Assembly (NCBI GenBank): GCA_028288305.1 | Contig: JAQBOA010000094.1 | Coordinates: 1 to 47,118 of the forward strand | DNA from: Mucilaginibacter sp. | GTDB lineage: Bacteria; Bacteroidota; Bacteroidia; Sphingobacteriales; Sphingobacteriaceae | Direction of reading: 5' to 3' | DNA length: 47,118 bases | The notes under the pieces: model-generated | The model's input: only the letters and a program-made list of their open reading frames with translations | The model's database searches: none | Told to the model about the DNA's origin: nothing | Made by a program: the position numbers and the translations under genes | Shown: in pieces, positions 7,162-15,857 of the stretch | Position numbering within the stretch: the first letter of the stretch is position 1 | How the letters are laid out: the number at the start of each line of letters is the position of its first letter

Positions 7162-7356
7162 TCATAGTTTGTATTCTTCGCCGCTAACAGTACTGTCTTC
7201 TTCCACAGTTTCGACCATTTCAATCGTTACCACCTCATTTTCCCGTTTTCTGTTAACCGGTGCGCCTATTGCACCACCGATGCCTACGCCGATGGAAGCT
7301 AATATTACAAACATAACAAGGCATACCAGCCTGATCACTTTTTTCAAACTTTTCAT
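7162..7356 (-). CDS. Small single-pass membrane protein of unknown function
   Basis: The 64-residue product begins MKSLKKVIRL and has one hydrophobic segment (VCLVMFVILASIGVGIGGAIGA, about residues 11-32) with three basic residues before it. A charged tail, NRKRENEVVTIEMVETVEEDS, follows. The positive-inside rule puts the tail outside the cytoplasm. The hydrophobic segment could be either a membrane anchor or an uncleaved signal. No family is recognised. Sensible composition and an ATG start support it as real, but nothing points to a role. Confidence 0.55.
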   Translation of the reverse strand: MKSLKKVIRLVCLVMFVILASIGVGIGGAIGAPVNRKRENEVVTIEMVETVEEDSTVSGEEYKL

Positions 7357-7444
7357 AACATGATTAAATAATAAAGAGATGCCGCGATTTGCAGTATAGA
7401 CTAATCATTGGGACACGCGGCTTTAAGGCAGCGTGTTAATCAGC

Positions 7445-7819
7445 TTAAGAAGGCTTTTGACCGGAGTGGTTAAAAATGTAAGTAATAGCAGGGCTTAGTA
7501 TGCGCTGCCTGGCCATGGCATACTGCCCGGCAATGGTATTGAATTTAATACTAATAGAACGATCGGTAATCAACAGGCTAAGCGTGTATTCCCTGGGTTG
7601 TACTTCAGGATCTGAATTAAGTAAGCTAATCCCGAATTGAACCAACTTTGCAGGTGTACGCCGCTTGTTTAAGTAAAATAATTCGCTGCTTGTTTTTTGG
7701 GATAGCCGGTTTGTTACCGCAGCTGGCGCCGAAAACGCAAATAGAGATATTACGAGCGTTATGCTGAATAGCCATTTGGCGAGTTTGGCTTTGCGATATG
7801 GTAATAGCTGTGCGTTCAT
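7445..7819 (-). CDS. Exported protein of unknown function
   Basis: The 124-residue product starts MNAQLLPYRKAKLAKWLF and carries a signal-peptide-like segment (WLFSITLVISLFAFSAPAA, about residues 16-34). The mature part is basic and beta-prone (AKLVQFGISLLN, YTLSLLITDRSISIKF). It has no Cys and no recognised domain. Its ATG is at 7819. Together with 7162-7356 and the DinB gene it forms a minus-strand run, but the ~90- and ~105-bp gaps do not argue for one operon. Confidence 0.55.
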   Translation of the reverse strand: MNAQLLPYRKAKLAKWLFSITLVISLFAFSAPAAVTNRLSQKTSSELFYLNKRRTPAKLVQFGISLLNSDPEVQPREYTLSLLITDRSISIKFNTIAGQYAMARQRILSPAITYIFNHSGQKPS

Positions 7820-7855
7820 TTGAGGTTTAAAGGTAGGTTATTTTTTCGCCTTGTT

Positions 7856-8112
7856 GGTGTTATTACCAACCCTGTTCGGAAGAAATTTTTAAAAGCGGTG
7901 GACGAGAGCGATTCCTTCCTCGGCGAGGCGGTAGGGGTTTAGCAAACTATTTTACACCATGCTACAGTTCCCAAATTCGAAAACACAGGTATTTATGCGT
8001 GAAGTGTCGGCGAAATCCCTCCCGCCACTTCACAGACTGTCGCACCCTCCCCATGGGAGGGAGTTTTTAAAACAATTTGAATCTTCCGAACACCTATGGT
8101 GTTATTACCAAC
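7856..8112. mobile_element. Putative MITE-like non-coding element with terminal inverted repeats
   Basis: GGTGTTATTACCAAC occurs at 7856-7870 and again at 8098-8112. Just inside these direct repeats the ends are inverted: TGTTCGGAAGA on the left and its complement TCTTCCGAACA on the right (about 8082-8092), continuing less well into TTTTAAAA. The interior, about 7999-8096, is an inverted copy of 3415-3508, including the CACAGACTGTCGC and CCCTCCC segments. No open frame is present. Length, inverted ends and flanking repeats suggest a small non-autonomous element, although a 15-bp target duplication would be unusually long. The 44-bp repeat at 8102-8145 overlaps the right flank. Confidence 0.5.
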
Positions 8113-8331
8113 AAACCTTGATTTAATTTTGTGAATGACTTGCAGACAATGCCACTAAATAACAACAAAGGGGCCCTTGTTAGGAATAAGAATTTCTCTT
8201 TTAAAACTTTACCATTTTTCGGAAGAACAACTAAACCAATTTGCAAACAGGCTGACTTTGCTTATATTGCTTATAATCAATTTTAATTCGCTTTAACGGT
8301 GTTAGTTTTGTGTGAAAAAATAAAAAAAACA

Positions 8332-8700
8332 ATGGAACAAAAAGCTAAATCAATCCGCCCGTTCATCGGAGCCAAAGACTATGAACTTTCAAGGAGCTTT
8401 TACCGCGACTTAGGTTTTCAGGAAAATGTATTGTCTCACAATTTGTCTGTATTTAAAGTAGATGGGCTCGCATTTTATCTGCAAAATGCTTACGTGAAGG
8501 ACTGGATAGATAATTCAATGATTTTTTTAGAAGTTGACAATGTTGATCTTTATTGGAAAGAACTTTTGGCTTTAAACCTTACGGCTAAATATGAAGGTGT
8601 AAAATTGACCGCTATCCGTGAACTGGATTGGGGCAAAGAATGTTTTCTGCATGACCCCTCTGGAATCCTCTGGCATTTTGGGGAATTTAACGGCCGCTAA
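8332..8700 (+). CDS. VOC-superfamily (glyoxalase/bleomycin-resistance-like) protein
   Basis: I take the ATG at 8332 (MEQKAKSIRPFIGAKDYELS), which gives 122 residues. An upstream in-frame GTG would add an implausible Lys-rich leader. The protein follows the VOC fold: strand plus helix (IRPFIGAKDYELSRSFYRDLGF), then LSVFKVDGLAFYLQNAY, SMIFLEVDNVDLYWKEL and ELDWGKECFLHDPSGILWHFGEF. The LHDPSGILWHF ending is typical of bleomycin-resistance-like dioxygenases. Members may bind metal and act on small molecules or sequester antibiotics, and the substrate here is unknown. TAGTTTTG at 8303-8310 fits a Bacteroidota -7 element. Confidence 0.85.
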   Translation: MEQKAKSIRPFIGAKDYELSRSFYRDLGFQENVLSHNLSVFKVDGLAFYLQNAYVKDWIDNSMIFLEVDNVDLYWKELLALNLTAKYEGVKLTAIRELDWGKECFLHDPSGILWHFGEFNGR

Positions 8701-8756
8701 CATTTGGATTTGGGAACATTAATTTTGAGATTATTTGGCCTTCACATCGCACCACG

Positions 8757-9161
8757 TTAACTAGTTATATTTGATTTTTTAAATGGAAGAATGGTCGCAA
8801 TCCATAGCCCGGCCCCTATAAGGATAATGACTATAGGAACCAGGTCGTCAAATGTATTGTGTGAGCCAAAGGAATGAGGATCTGTATTGAAAAATCCATG
8901 CACAATATTCAAAACGTTTATTAAAAAAAACAACACCGACAAAATACTCAACCCATTAACCGCCCAGCTGCGTTTGTTCTTTTCAGCTTTGGCTAAGCCG
9001 AAGAACGTTATACCAAACAACAGTAAAACGCTAAGTACGATAAACTGAAACAGGTAGGCAAGTATGTTTGAGTTTGAAGGGATATAATGGCCGCCTGCCC
9101 ATCCATATCCTGCCGCCATCACCACAATTGCTGCACTTCTGGTTTTGAAATATGTCTTCAT
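8757..9161 (-). CDS. Membrane protein of unknown function (four hydrophobic segments)
   Basis: The 134-residue product starts MKTYFKTRSAAIVVMAAG. Hydrophobic segments are visible at about residues 8-24, 34-56, 68-88 and 106-126 (VPIVIILIGAGLWIATILPF). Basic residues after segment 2 (KAEKNKRS) and at the C-terminus (FKKS) suggest both termini are cytoplasmic. It resembles small Bacteroidota integral membrane proteins without an assigned role. It is convergent with the VOC gene, with 56 bp between the two stops. Confidence 0.65.
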   Translation of the reverse strand: MKTYFKTRSAAIVVMAAGYGWAGGHYIPSNSNILAYLFQFIVLSVLLLFGITFFGLAKAEKNKRSWAVNGLSILSVLFFLINVLNIVHGFFNTDPHSFGSHNTFDDLVPIVIILIGAGLWIATILPFKKSNITS

Positions 9162-9333
9162 TGTTGTCTCTAAATATTTTTTTAATTTTGAGTATTATTC
9201 CTTTATAATCAGACTGTTCCGGAAGCAGATTGTTACAGGATTATCTTATCTTTATTGGGTTTGCAATTAAACCTTTCATTATAAAAATAATGTATAGATA
9301 AAACACCATAACACCACCTTACTTAATCACATT

Positions 9334-10256
9334 ATGAAAAGTACAACGGTCCTTTTTATCGCCCTTTTATTTCTTTCTTCCTGCAACAAACAAACTGATG
9401 GCCCATCCTCAACTCAATGGTAAATAAACTCGCCTGTTTTGGGGCACCGACTGACTATTTCTTCCTCCCCCCGGTTTGCAGGTGCCATTAGCTCACTGAA
9501 TTGGAACGGGAAGGAATTTATCAACCAAGGCGACCATGGACGTGAGTTACAATCAGCAGCAACTTTTGATGGATTAGGAGAATGTTACAATCCAACAGAA
9601 GCCGGATCTGCAGCCGATGCAACCAGTGATACATCTACCAGCAAGCTTTTGTCATTTAGTACCGGTACAAATCAATTGAAATCTTCTACACAAATGGCCT
9701 TTTGGACCAGCGTTAACGAAGCCTATCCGGCTGGTTGCGGTATTGAAACTAATATTAAGGTGGCTCAAAACACTACAAACCTGTCGAATCATATATTAAC
9801 AAAACAGGTCGCTATTGGCTTTTCCGGGATTCCTAATGTGATTGAATATTTAGTCACCTTTCATGTGGCGGAGCATCATACATCCGCCATTTTCGAAAGC
9901 CTCACCGGATATCTCACGCAAGACTTTTCTTCCTTCTGGACATTCAATCCAGCTATACGATCATTAACTCCCCTATCGTACGGCCCGGAGAGCAGAATAC
10001 ACCAATTATCTTTTCTACAGCCGATAAGAAATATGCCATGGGTATTTATAGTCCTGACCTCCCTCAGGAATCCTTTCGTGACGGAGGATATGCCAGGTTT
10101 AGTTTTCGTTCCCAGTATACCATGAAGTGGAGTGCCTTTTTCCGGACAGGTAATACACCCGCCGGTGATTACAATTTTCGATTATATGTTGTTATTGGTT
10201 CGCTTTGGGATGTTATCGATGGGATGACATCCGTGTATCAAAAATTTCACTCATGA
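9334..10256 (+). pseudogene. Broken secreted lipoprotein gene (nonsense plus frameshift)
   Basis: ATG at 9334 begins a good lipoprotein signal (MKSTTVLFIALLFLSSCNKQ). After 29 codons the frame hits TAA at 9421-9423. The same frame resumes and codes for about 190 residues (LNWNGKEFINQGDHGRELQ, FDGLGECYNPTEAGS). At TACGGCCCGGAGAGC (about 9984-9989) one C appears to be missing: adding one restores GPGEQNTPIIFSTADKKYAM and the rest of the protein (YNFRLYVVIGSLWDV...QKFHS) to TGA at 10254-10256. Repaired, it would be about 307 residues and exported. I do not recognise the family; the region around WNGKEFINQ vaguely recalls sugar mutarotase-type folds, which is only a guess. Two independent lesions make a true pseudogene more likely than one sequencing error. 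Confidence 0.75.
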
Positions 10257-10281
10257 AAGGTGAGGAATAAGCTCCTGCTTC

Positions 10282-10329
10282 GCCGGGGCTGATCAAAAAG
10301 GGTGAATAACGATTTTGATTAACCCCGGC
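10282..10329. terminator. Inverted repeat after the broken lipoprotein gene
   Basis: GCCGGGGCTGATCAAAA (10282-10298) pairs with TTTTGATTAACCCCGGC (10313-10329) at 15 of 17 positions around a 14-base loop. It could terminate transcription from the upstream pseudogene, but no T-run follows, so a repeat element is also possible. Confidence 0.45.
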
Positions 10330-10489
10330 AACAATAGATTAATAATTTAACTTTAGTAAAACAAATCCACGGCTTTCCTGTAATTTCCTGAGAAATTTCA
10401 ATCCCAGCAAAACTTGATTTTGCAATACACTTCAGTTTATTACTTTTACACCACATTTTTTCAATCACCTTAAAAACGATGACCTTTCT

Positions 10490-10951
10490 ATGGTAGTTAT
10501 TACAAACTTTACTGAATTTGAAGCTCTTTTGGGCAAAGAAATTGGCATATCCCCCTGGCATACCATTACCCAGCAGCAAATAAACCACTTTGCCGAAGCT
10601 ACGATCGATCATCAATGGATACACACCGATCCCGAAAGGGCAAAAAACGAAAGTCCGTTTAAGGCCACCATTGCCCATGGATATTTAACAGTGTCGCTGC
10701 TTCCCTATTTCTGGCATCAGATAGCTGATGTACAAAACCTTAAAATGCAGATCAACTATAGCATTGAAAATATAAAATTTGCACAGGCAGTAGTAGTCGA
10801 CAGTCGTGTACGTCTTAAAGCCAGGCTTGTTGCTATAGTTAATTTAAGAGGGATTACCAAAGCTACCATAGGTGTTGAAATGGAAATTGAAGGCGAGAAA
10901 AAGCCGGCATACACTGGTGCAGTGGTTTTTCTATATCATTTTATTGATTAA
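10490..10951 (+). CDS. MaoC-family (R)-specific enoyl-CoA hydratase-like protein
   Basis: The 153-residue product has the hot-dog fold hydratase motif. FAEATIDHQWIHTDPERA places the catalytic pair at D40 and H45, and AHGYLTVSLLPYF follows with the usual Gly after His (H63-G64). This matches single-domain MaoC hydratases, which hydrate trans-2-enoyl-CoA in fatty-acid metabolism in the cytoplasm. The ATG at 10490 gives MVVITNFTEFEALLGKEIG, the standard opening. It is a lone gene with no polyhydroxyalkanoate or beta-oxidation neighbour, so the actual substrate is open. Confidence 0.9.
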   Translation: MVVITNFTEFEALLGKEIGISPWHTITQQQINHFAEATIDHQWIHTDPERAKNESPFKATIAHGYLTVSLLPYFWHQIADVQNLKMQINYSIENIKFAQAVVVDSRVRLKARLVAIVNLRGITKATIGVEMEIEGEKKPAYTGAVVFLYHFID

Positions 10952-11412
10952 ATTGTTTCGGATGAATGAGGAGTTCCAAAGTTCCTAATATCTAAAACAG
11001 CACAATTCTAAAAACGGCCCGTGCGATTCTCCTCTTTGAGAGGGGTGGAGGGGTTTGTAAGTGTAGAGGTGTGTAATATACATGAAGGAGAACCCACACA
11101 TTATCAACGCGGCCCTCCAAAGAAAACAACAAGAATAATATCATACCAGCATAAAAAATTAAACAACCACCCCCCTCATTCAATTTCACATCTTACTCCA
11201 TATAAAGTTTAAGTTCCAAAACTTATATGAATTTCCGGGTAATATTCATTTTAACACCGTGTTTCCCCGTTTTTTATACCGTTAAAATACCTTTTAAAAA
11301 TGTGGTTTTTACGGTATGGTTTTCCCCTTTTCTTTCTGAAATTAGATTGTTAATTACAAAAACCGGGAAAGCCGAAAACGGACTTAGAGTAGGCAACCAA
11401 ATATCAAACCTC

Positions 11413-12177
11413 ATGAACAGAACAGCTTTATATTATGGCTGGAAACCGGATCTTCCAGACTATCGCGATTTTAAATATGCAGCATCCAGGGCCGTTTTAG
11501 ATCAGCTTCCCCCAAAAGTAGATTTAACCGCCAATTGCCCTCCGGTTTACGACCAGGGTGAATTAGGCAGTTGTACTGCTAATGCAATTGCAGGTGCATT
11601 TCAATTTGAGCTCATGAAACAAAACGCCACGTCGTTTATACCATCCAGGCTGTTTATTTATTATAATGAACGCGTTATTGAAAACACCGTTCATAGTGAT
11701 TCAGGTGCGCAAATCCGTGACGGAATGAATACTGTAAGTAATATGGGTGTTTGTTCGGAAATTGAATGGCCTTATGTTATAAATGAATTCGCTCAAAAAC
11801 CTTTTGCAACTTGCTATCAGGATGCATTGACCCATTTAGTTACAAGTTTTCACAGTGTAAACAGGGATATAAACCAAATGAAAGGATGTTTAGCCGAAGG
11901 TTATCCTTTTGTATTGGGATTTACGGTTTACCAGGCATTTGAAGGTCAGCAAGTGGCTCAAAGCGGTGTATTAAACTTACCTCAAAGCGGAGAAGCTGTT
12001 ATGGGTGGTCATGCCGTACTTGCAGTAGGTTATGATGATTCGCAAAGCCGGTTTATTATTAGAAATAGCTGGGGAAGTGATTGGGGAACGAGCGGCTATT
12101 TCACTATGCCGTACGATTATCTTTTAAATGAAAATCTTTCAAGTGATTTTTGGACCATAAGGTTAGTTGCCCAATAA
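11413..12177 (+). CDS. Papain-like C1 family cysteine peptidase without signal or pro-region
   Basis: From the ATG at 11413 (MNRTALYYGWKPDLPDYRDF) the protein has 254 residues. Catalytic features are clear: Q48 and C54 in YDQGELGSCTANA, H200 in MGGHAVLAVGY and N218 in IIRNSWGSDWG. YYNERVIE and GAQIRDGMNTV are typical of the bacterial C1A group related to the BACON/peptidase proteins. No signal peptide or inhibitory prodomain is seen with this start. A longer frame from 11227 adds 62 residues (FRVIFILTPCFPVFYTV) that look like translated non-coding sequence, although a hydrophobic stretch there means an export signal cannot be excluded. The next gene, a metallophosphoesterase, is co-directional but 308 bp away. 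Confidence 0.85.
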   Translation: MNRTALYYGWKPDLPDYRDFKYAASRAVLDQLPPKVDLTANCPPVYDQGELGSCTANAIAGAFQFELMKQNATSFIPSRLFIYYNERVIENTVHSDSGAQIRDGMNTVSNMGVCSEIEWPYVINEFAQKPFATCYQDALTHLVTSFHSVNRDINQMKGCLAEGYPFVLGFTVYQAFEGQQVAQSGVLNLPQSGEAVMGGHAVLAVGYDDSQSRFIIRNSWGSDWGTSGYFTMPYDYLLNENLSSDFWTIRLVAQ

Positions 12178-12325
12178 TGCTGAAGTAAATGAATGGCAAG
12201 TATTTAAATCTTATAACTTACTTGTAATAACATTAAAAGTGGCCTTTTTAAAACCCTTTTTTAACTCTTTAATATCAAAACGATATTAATATTCGTCTTA
12301 TAGACATTATTTAGCCTTATTCTCA

Positions 12326-12346
12326 AGCCCGGTTAAATGCCGGGCT
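12326..12346 (+). terminator. Hairpin after the C1 peptidase gene
   Basis: AGCCCGG and CCGGGCT form a perfect 7-bp stem around TTAAATG, about 150 bp after the peptidase stop. The tail (ATACTATTCTG) is only weakly T-rich. The rest of 12178-12485 is AT-rich with no gene and presumably carries the promoter of the next gene. Confidence 0.5.
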
Positions 12347-12485
12347 ATACTATTCTGCAAGTGCAAGCCGCAATACCCAATAAACCTATCAATTAACCAT
12401 TATTTAAAAATTACTTAACAAAAAATAGTGAAATTGATATTATTCTAAAAAAGGAATTAAACTAATTAAAACCTACCAAACCATT

Positions 12486-13706
12486 ATGAAAACAGATCTG
12501 AAAGTCACACAAAAAACTTCGACAGATGAAGTTTTGCGCTTTGCGCATCCATTTTATACCGCTACGCCTATTGAGCAGCGTTCTGTAATTAAAGGTATCG
12601 GTACAAGAATGACCGATTATATTAAAACTCAGCTTGAACCAATACCAGATCCCATCCGCGACCCTACCATGATGCTATCAGAAATTATTGGTGATGCCGG
12701 TGTTGCCGAAATTGAACAGGCAGGCGCTATTATTTTCCAGTCGGTAGGTGATACCGGGATGGAAACAGGGAATACGGAACAAATGGTGGCTGATGCAATG
12801 TCGCAGGATTATCATCCTTTGAAACCGGCAACATCTCCCGCATTCTATTTTCATCTGGGCGACGTAAATTATTACGACAATACGGATAAAGGTTATCATG
12901 CGCAGTTTTATGAGCCATATAAAACATACCCTGGCAAAATAATTGCTATCCCCGGCAATCATGATGGTGAACTGTTTAAATATGATGGATCCCCTACCGG
13001 CCAGAAAGTAACACTTGGCGCTTTCCAGGAAAATTTTTGTCAGCCAACAACAGGCGTACCACCGGCTGCCGGAACAATTTATAGGGAAATGATAAGTCAG
13101 CCCGGTGTTTATTGGTATTTGAATGCTCCCTTTATTGATATAATTGGCCTGTATTCAAACGTTGCCGAGGGCCCGGGATATATTTCAGGTCCGACAATTG
13201 GAAATAAGCAAAAGGATTGGTTTACCAAAACACTTACAAGTATAAAAGCTGCCAGGCAACCTGGTAAACAACGCAAAGCTTTGTTGATTGCTACACACCA
13301 TCCTCCTTTAAGTTCAGGCTTTCATTCATCAAGCACCGAAATGCTTAATGATATTGACGATAGCTGCACTCAAGCCGGTATAATGCCCGATGCTTTTTTA
13401 TCTGCTCATGCACATAATTTGCAGTGTTATACAAGGTATTTATCATTCGGCGGTAAAACAATTCAAATACCATTTGTAGTATGCGGTGGCGGCGGACGGC
13501 CGTCACAACACGTACCGGTGGCAAGCGGACAAAGGATTGATGATTCAACAAATATTCAATCATACCATACCTTTGATAAATCGGCAGGTAGTTGGGGATA
13601 TATGAATATCACAGTGACCTCCAATAAACTAACCATTGAAATTTATGAAATGAACATGGCAACGCCTAAAAGGCTGTTTAATGCCATTACGGTGAATTTT
13701 TCATGA
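12486..13706 (+). CDS. Metallophosphoesterase, purple-acid-phosphatase-like
   Basis: The 406-residue protein carries the calcineurin-like metal-site motifs in order: GDTG (D89), HLGDVNYYD (D126, Y129), GNHDGE (N158, H159, D160), ATHHPP (near residue 270) and SAHAHN (near 308). The GDxG plus GDxxY pair is the purple acid phosphatase variant rather than the plain DxH form. No signal peptide is present at the N-terminus (MKTDLKVTQKTSTDEV), unusual for this group, which is generally exported. It probably hydrolyses phosphate mono- or diesters with a dinuclear metal centre. A strong terminator follows. Confidence 0.88.
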   Translation: MKTDLKVTQKTSTDEVLRFAHPFYTATPIEQRSVIKGIGTRMTDYIKTQLEPIPDPIRDPTMMLSEIIGDAGVAEIEQAGAIIFQSVGDTGMETGNTEQMVADAMSQDYHPLKPATSPAFYFHLGDVNYYDNTDKGYHAQFYEPYKTYPGKIIAIPGNHDGELFKYDGSPTGQKVTLGAFQENFCQPTTGVPPAAGTIYREMISQPGVYWYLNAPFIDIIGLYSNVAEGPGYISGPTIGNKQKDWFTKTLTSIKAARQPGKQRKALLIATHHPPLSSGFHSSSTEMLNDIDDSCTQAGIMPDAFLSAHAHNLQCYTRYLSFGGKTIQIPFVVCGGGGRPSQHVPVASGQRIDDSTNIQSYHTFDKSAGSWGYMNITVTSNKLTIEIYEMNMATPKRLFNAITVNFS

Positions 13707-13720
13707 TCCAATTTCAGTAC

Positions 13721-13756
13721 AAGCAGGGTTTTTTAAAGAAAACCCTGCTTTTTTAT
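13721..13756. terminator. Intrinsic terminator between convergent genes
   Basis: AAGCAGGGTTTT (13721-13732) and AAAACCCTGCTT (13739-13750) form a perfect 12-bp stem with a 6-base loop, followed by a T-run. It ends the phosphoesterase transcript and, with A-rich bases on the other side, may also serve the converging hexosaminidase gene. Confidence 0.9.
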
Positions 13757-13783
13757 TTCATCAAATGTAGTTGCCTCAAAATG

Positions 13784-15712
13784 CTACTGGCCTCTTCTGT
13801 TTCTTCTTTCTATCCTGCTCTTCAGCTCTGCTATTGGCATGGTTATCATACGTCCAACCGGTTGTTTACCACGATAGGTGATTACTCTAAGCTGGGTTGC
13901 ATCCTTTGGTGCGACTAAAGGTTCGGTATATTTTGGATAAAACCTGTCGGGATATGAGTTATCGAAGCTGTAATAAATGTCAAGACCTGGGATTTCGTTG
14001 GTCAATTCAATTTTCAACAGGCTATCCGCACTCATGCTTGCATTAAAGCTGGGATCGTATACACTTGGCGCATATTTGATCTCCGCTTCATCCAGGCGGG
14101 GAAACTGTTTTTCTACTCTCGGATAAAAATCATTCCAATTCTTTTTATTCTTTGGCGACCAAACAGCTTCTGCTATAGCCATTCCACGCGGCCATGTCAT
14201 ATATTCAACCTGCCTGATGTTAAACACCTGCTCGGTCCATAAGTTAGCTTGCCCGCCTAATATTAGTTTGGCATCAACACTGTCAGGCACCGGTTCAAAC
14301 TCGTAAGTCCTATTTAAACGAAGGGTTTCATATACATGCGGCTCCATTACCCGGTCGCTTTGCATATAATCAAGGTAAGCAAAAGTAGTAGGACTCATCA
14401 CCACTTCATGACCAAGTTTAGCTGCTGTTATACCGCCTTGTATACCGCGCCAGCTCATTACTGCTGCTTTGGGACCAAGTCCGCCTTCAATAATCTCGTC
14501 CCAGCCCATAAACTTTTTACCTTTCGATTCAACTATCTTTTCCACGCGTTTTTCAAAATAGCTCTGAACTTCTTCCATGTTCTTTAAACCTTCTTTTTGC
14601 ATCAGGGCCTTTACCGAATCGCTTTGAGCCCAAAAGTTCTTGGCGCATTCGTCACCCCCCATGTGTACGTATCCAAAAGGGAACAATTGCGCAACCTCAG
14701 TTAATACCTTATCTAAAAATGCATAAGTTTTCTCGCTGGAGGGGTTTAAGGTATTATCCACAAGGGCGGTAATGCTGCCTTTGCTAAAATTCATCATATG
14801 CTCGCCCGACCGGGTTTTGTAGTTTTCTGCTCCCGGCGTACATGACAATTCAGGATACGATGCAACGGCTGCAAGACTATGCCCCGGAACATCCACTTCT
14901 GGCATAATGTTTACGAACCTGTCTTTGGCGTATTGCACCAATTCCCTTATATCATCCTGCGTGTAAAAACCGCCGTAAGTACGGGGCTCATCAGCTGCCG
15001 GCGGCGTAAACGAGCCAAATTCACCAATTTTTTTAACATTATAAGCGCCAACAGTTGTTAGCCGCGGCAAGCTTTTAATTTCAATGCGCCAGCCTTCATC
15101 ATCCGTAAGGTGCATATGCAGCAGGTTAAATTTATACCGCACCATTTGATCAATGTATTGCTTTACCTCTTCTTTGGTAAAAAAATGCCTCGCAACGTCA
15201 AGCATTAATCCACGCCATGCAAACCGCGGATAATCCTTTATGTCAACACAAGGCGCTGTCCAGCTAACATGATGAACAACTTCCTGGCTTTCAATTTCTT
15301 TAGGGAATAACTGTACCAATGTTTGTACACCATAAAATAATCCTGCAGGCTCATTGGCTCTTATAATAACACCTTTTGTGCTCACCAACAAATGATAACC
15401 TTCTTTACCTAATGCAGTATCAGGCTTTTTGTTAAGCGATAATTTAATAGTAGCCGGTGTGGAACTACTATTTTTTACGGTAACAAGCACTCCTGTTGAT
15501 GTGGTTAACTTATTTTTAAGGTAAGCAGTTACAGGTTTTATATCGTCCGTAGCGCCTGCTTCAATCACTACATGTTTTGGCAAAATGAATTGCCCTTTTT
15601 TGATGATGGTATTTACAGGTTCAGGTATTATGGCCAATCCGTTTTTACTGGTTTGGCTAAACGATAAAAAAGAAATTAAGCAACAGCTTAACAATAAATA
15701 AAATTTTTTCAT
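13784..15712 (-). CDS. Secreted beta-N-acetylhexosaminidase, GH20
   Basis: The 642-residue protein opens with a signal peptide (MKKFYLLLSCCLISFLSFSQ). A GH20b-type N-terminal domain (about 25-155) precedes the GH20 barrel. The catalytic Asp-Glu pair is D354-E355 in HMGGDECAKNFW, and the substrate-binding segments MHLTDDEGWRIE (about 200-211) and MPEVDVPGHS (about 270-279) are intact. A C-terminal sheet region (LDIYYSFDNSYPDRFYPKY) follows. It removes terminal GlcNAc or GalNAc from chitin, peptidoglycan or glycan chains, in the periplasm or outside the cell. Length and domain order match Bacteroidota family members. No polysaccharide-utilisation genes lie beside it, so it looks like a stand-alone enzyme. 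Confidence 0.95.
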   Translation of the reverse strand: MKKFYLLLSCCLISFLSFSQTSKNGLAIIPEPVNTIIKKGQFILPKHVVIEAGATDDIKPVTAYLKNKLTTSTGVLVTVKNSSSTPATIKLSLNKKPDTALGKEGYHLLVSTKGVIIRANEPAGLFYGVQTLVQLFPKEIESQEVVHHVSWTAPCVDIKDYPRFAWRGLMLDVARHFFTKEEVKQYIDQMVRYKFNLLHMHLTDDEGWRIEIKSLPRLTTVGAYNVKKIGEFGSFTPPAADEPRTYGGFYTQDDIRELVQYAKDRFVNIMPEVDVPGHSLAAVASYPELSCTPGAENYKTRSGEHMMNFSKGSITALVDNTLNPSSEKTYAFLDKVLTEVAQLFPFGYVHMGGDECAKNFWAQSDSVKALMQKEGLKNMEEVQSYFEKRVEKIVESKGKKFMGWDEIIEGGLGPKAAVMSWRGIQGGITAAKLGHEVVMSPTTFAYLDYMQSDRVMEPHVYETLRLNRTYEFEPVPDSVDAKLILGGQANLWTEQVFNIRQVEYMTWPRGMAIAEAVWSPKNKKNWNDFYPRVEKQFPRLDEAEIKYAPSVYDPSFNASMSADSLLKIELTNEIPGLDIYYSFDNSYPDRFYPKYTEPLVAPKDATQLRVITYRGKQPVGRMITMPIAELKSRIERRNRRGQ

Positions 15713-15823
15713 TTTGAATGGTTTATTAAGGGTTATGTCTTAGGATACAGCATGCAAATTATACTTTTTAAATTATATTAAAAAGTTAAGAAATGGAAAT
15801 TTATTATTTTAGAACCATTATAT

Positions 15824-15840
15824 TGCGTCGTAAAGACGCA
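15824..15840. repeat. Small palindrome upstream of the esterase gene
   Basis: TGCGTC and GACGCA form a 6-bp stem around GTAAA, 17 bp before the ATG. It is a short relative of the hairpin at 942-963 and may be a REP remnant or lie in the leader. Confidence 0.4.
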
Positions 15841-15857
15841 TTATAAACCAAATCTTC

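Noticed and set aside
10038..10256. A separate 72-residue protein
   Set aside because: It is the frameshifted tail of the pseudogene starting at 9334.
11227..11412. N-terminal extension of the C1 peptidase
   Set aside because: The extra 62 residues have no signal-cleavage pattern that fits and no peptidase prodomain features; the ATG at 11413 gives the usual start. Not fully excluded.
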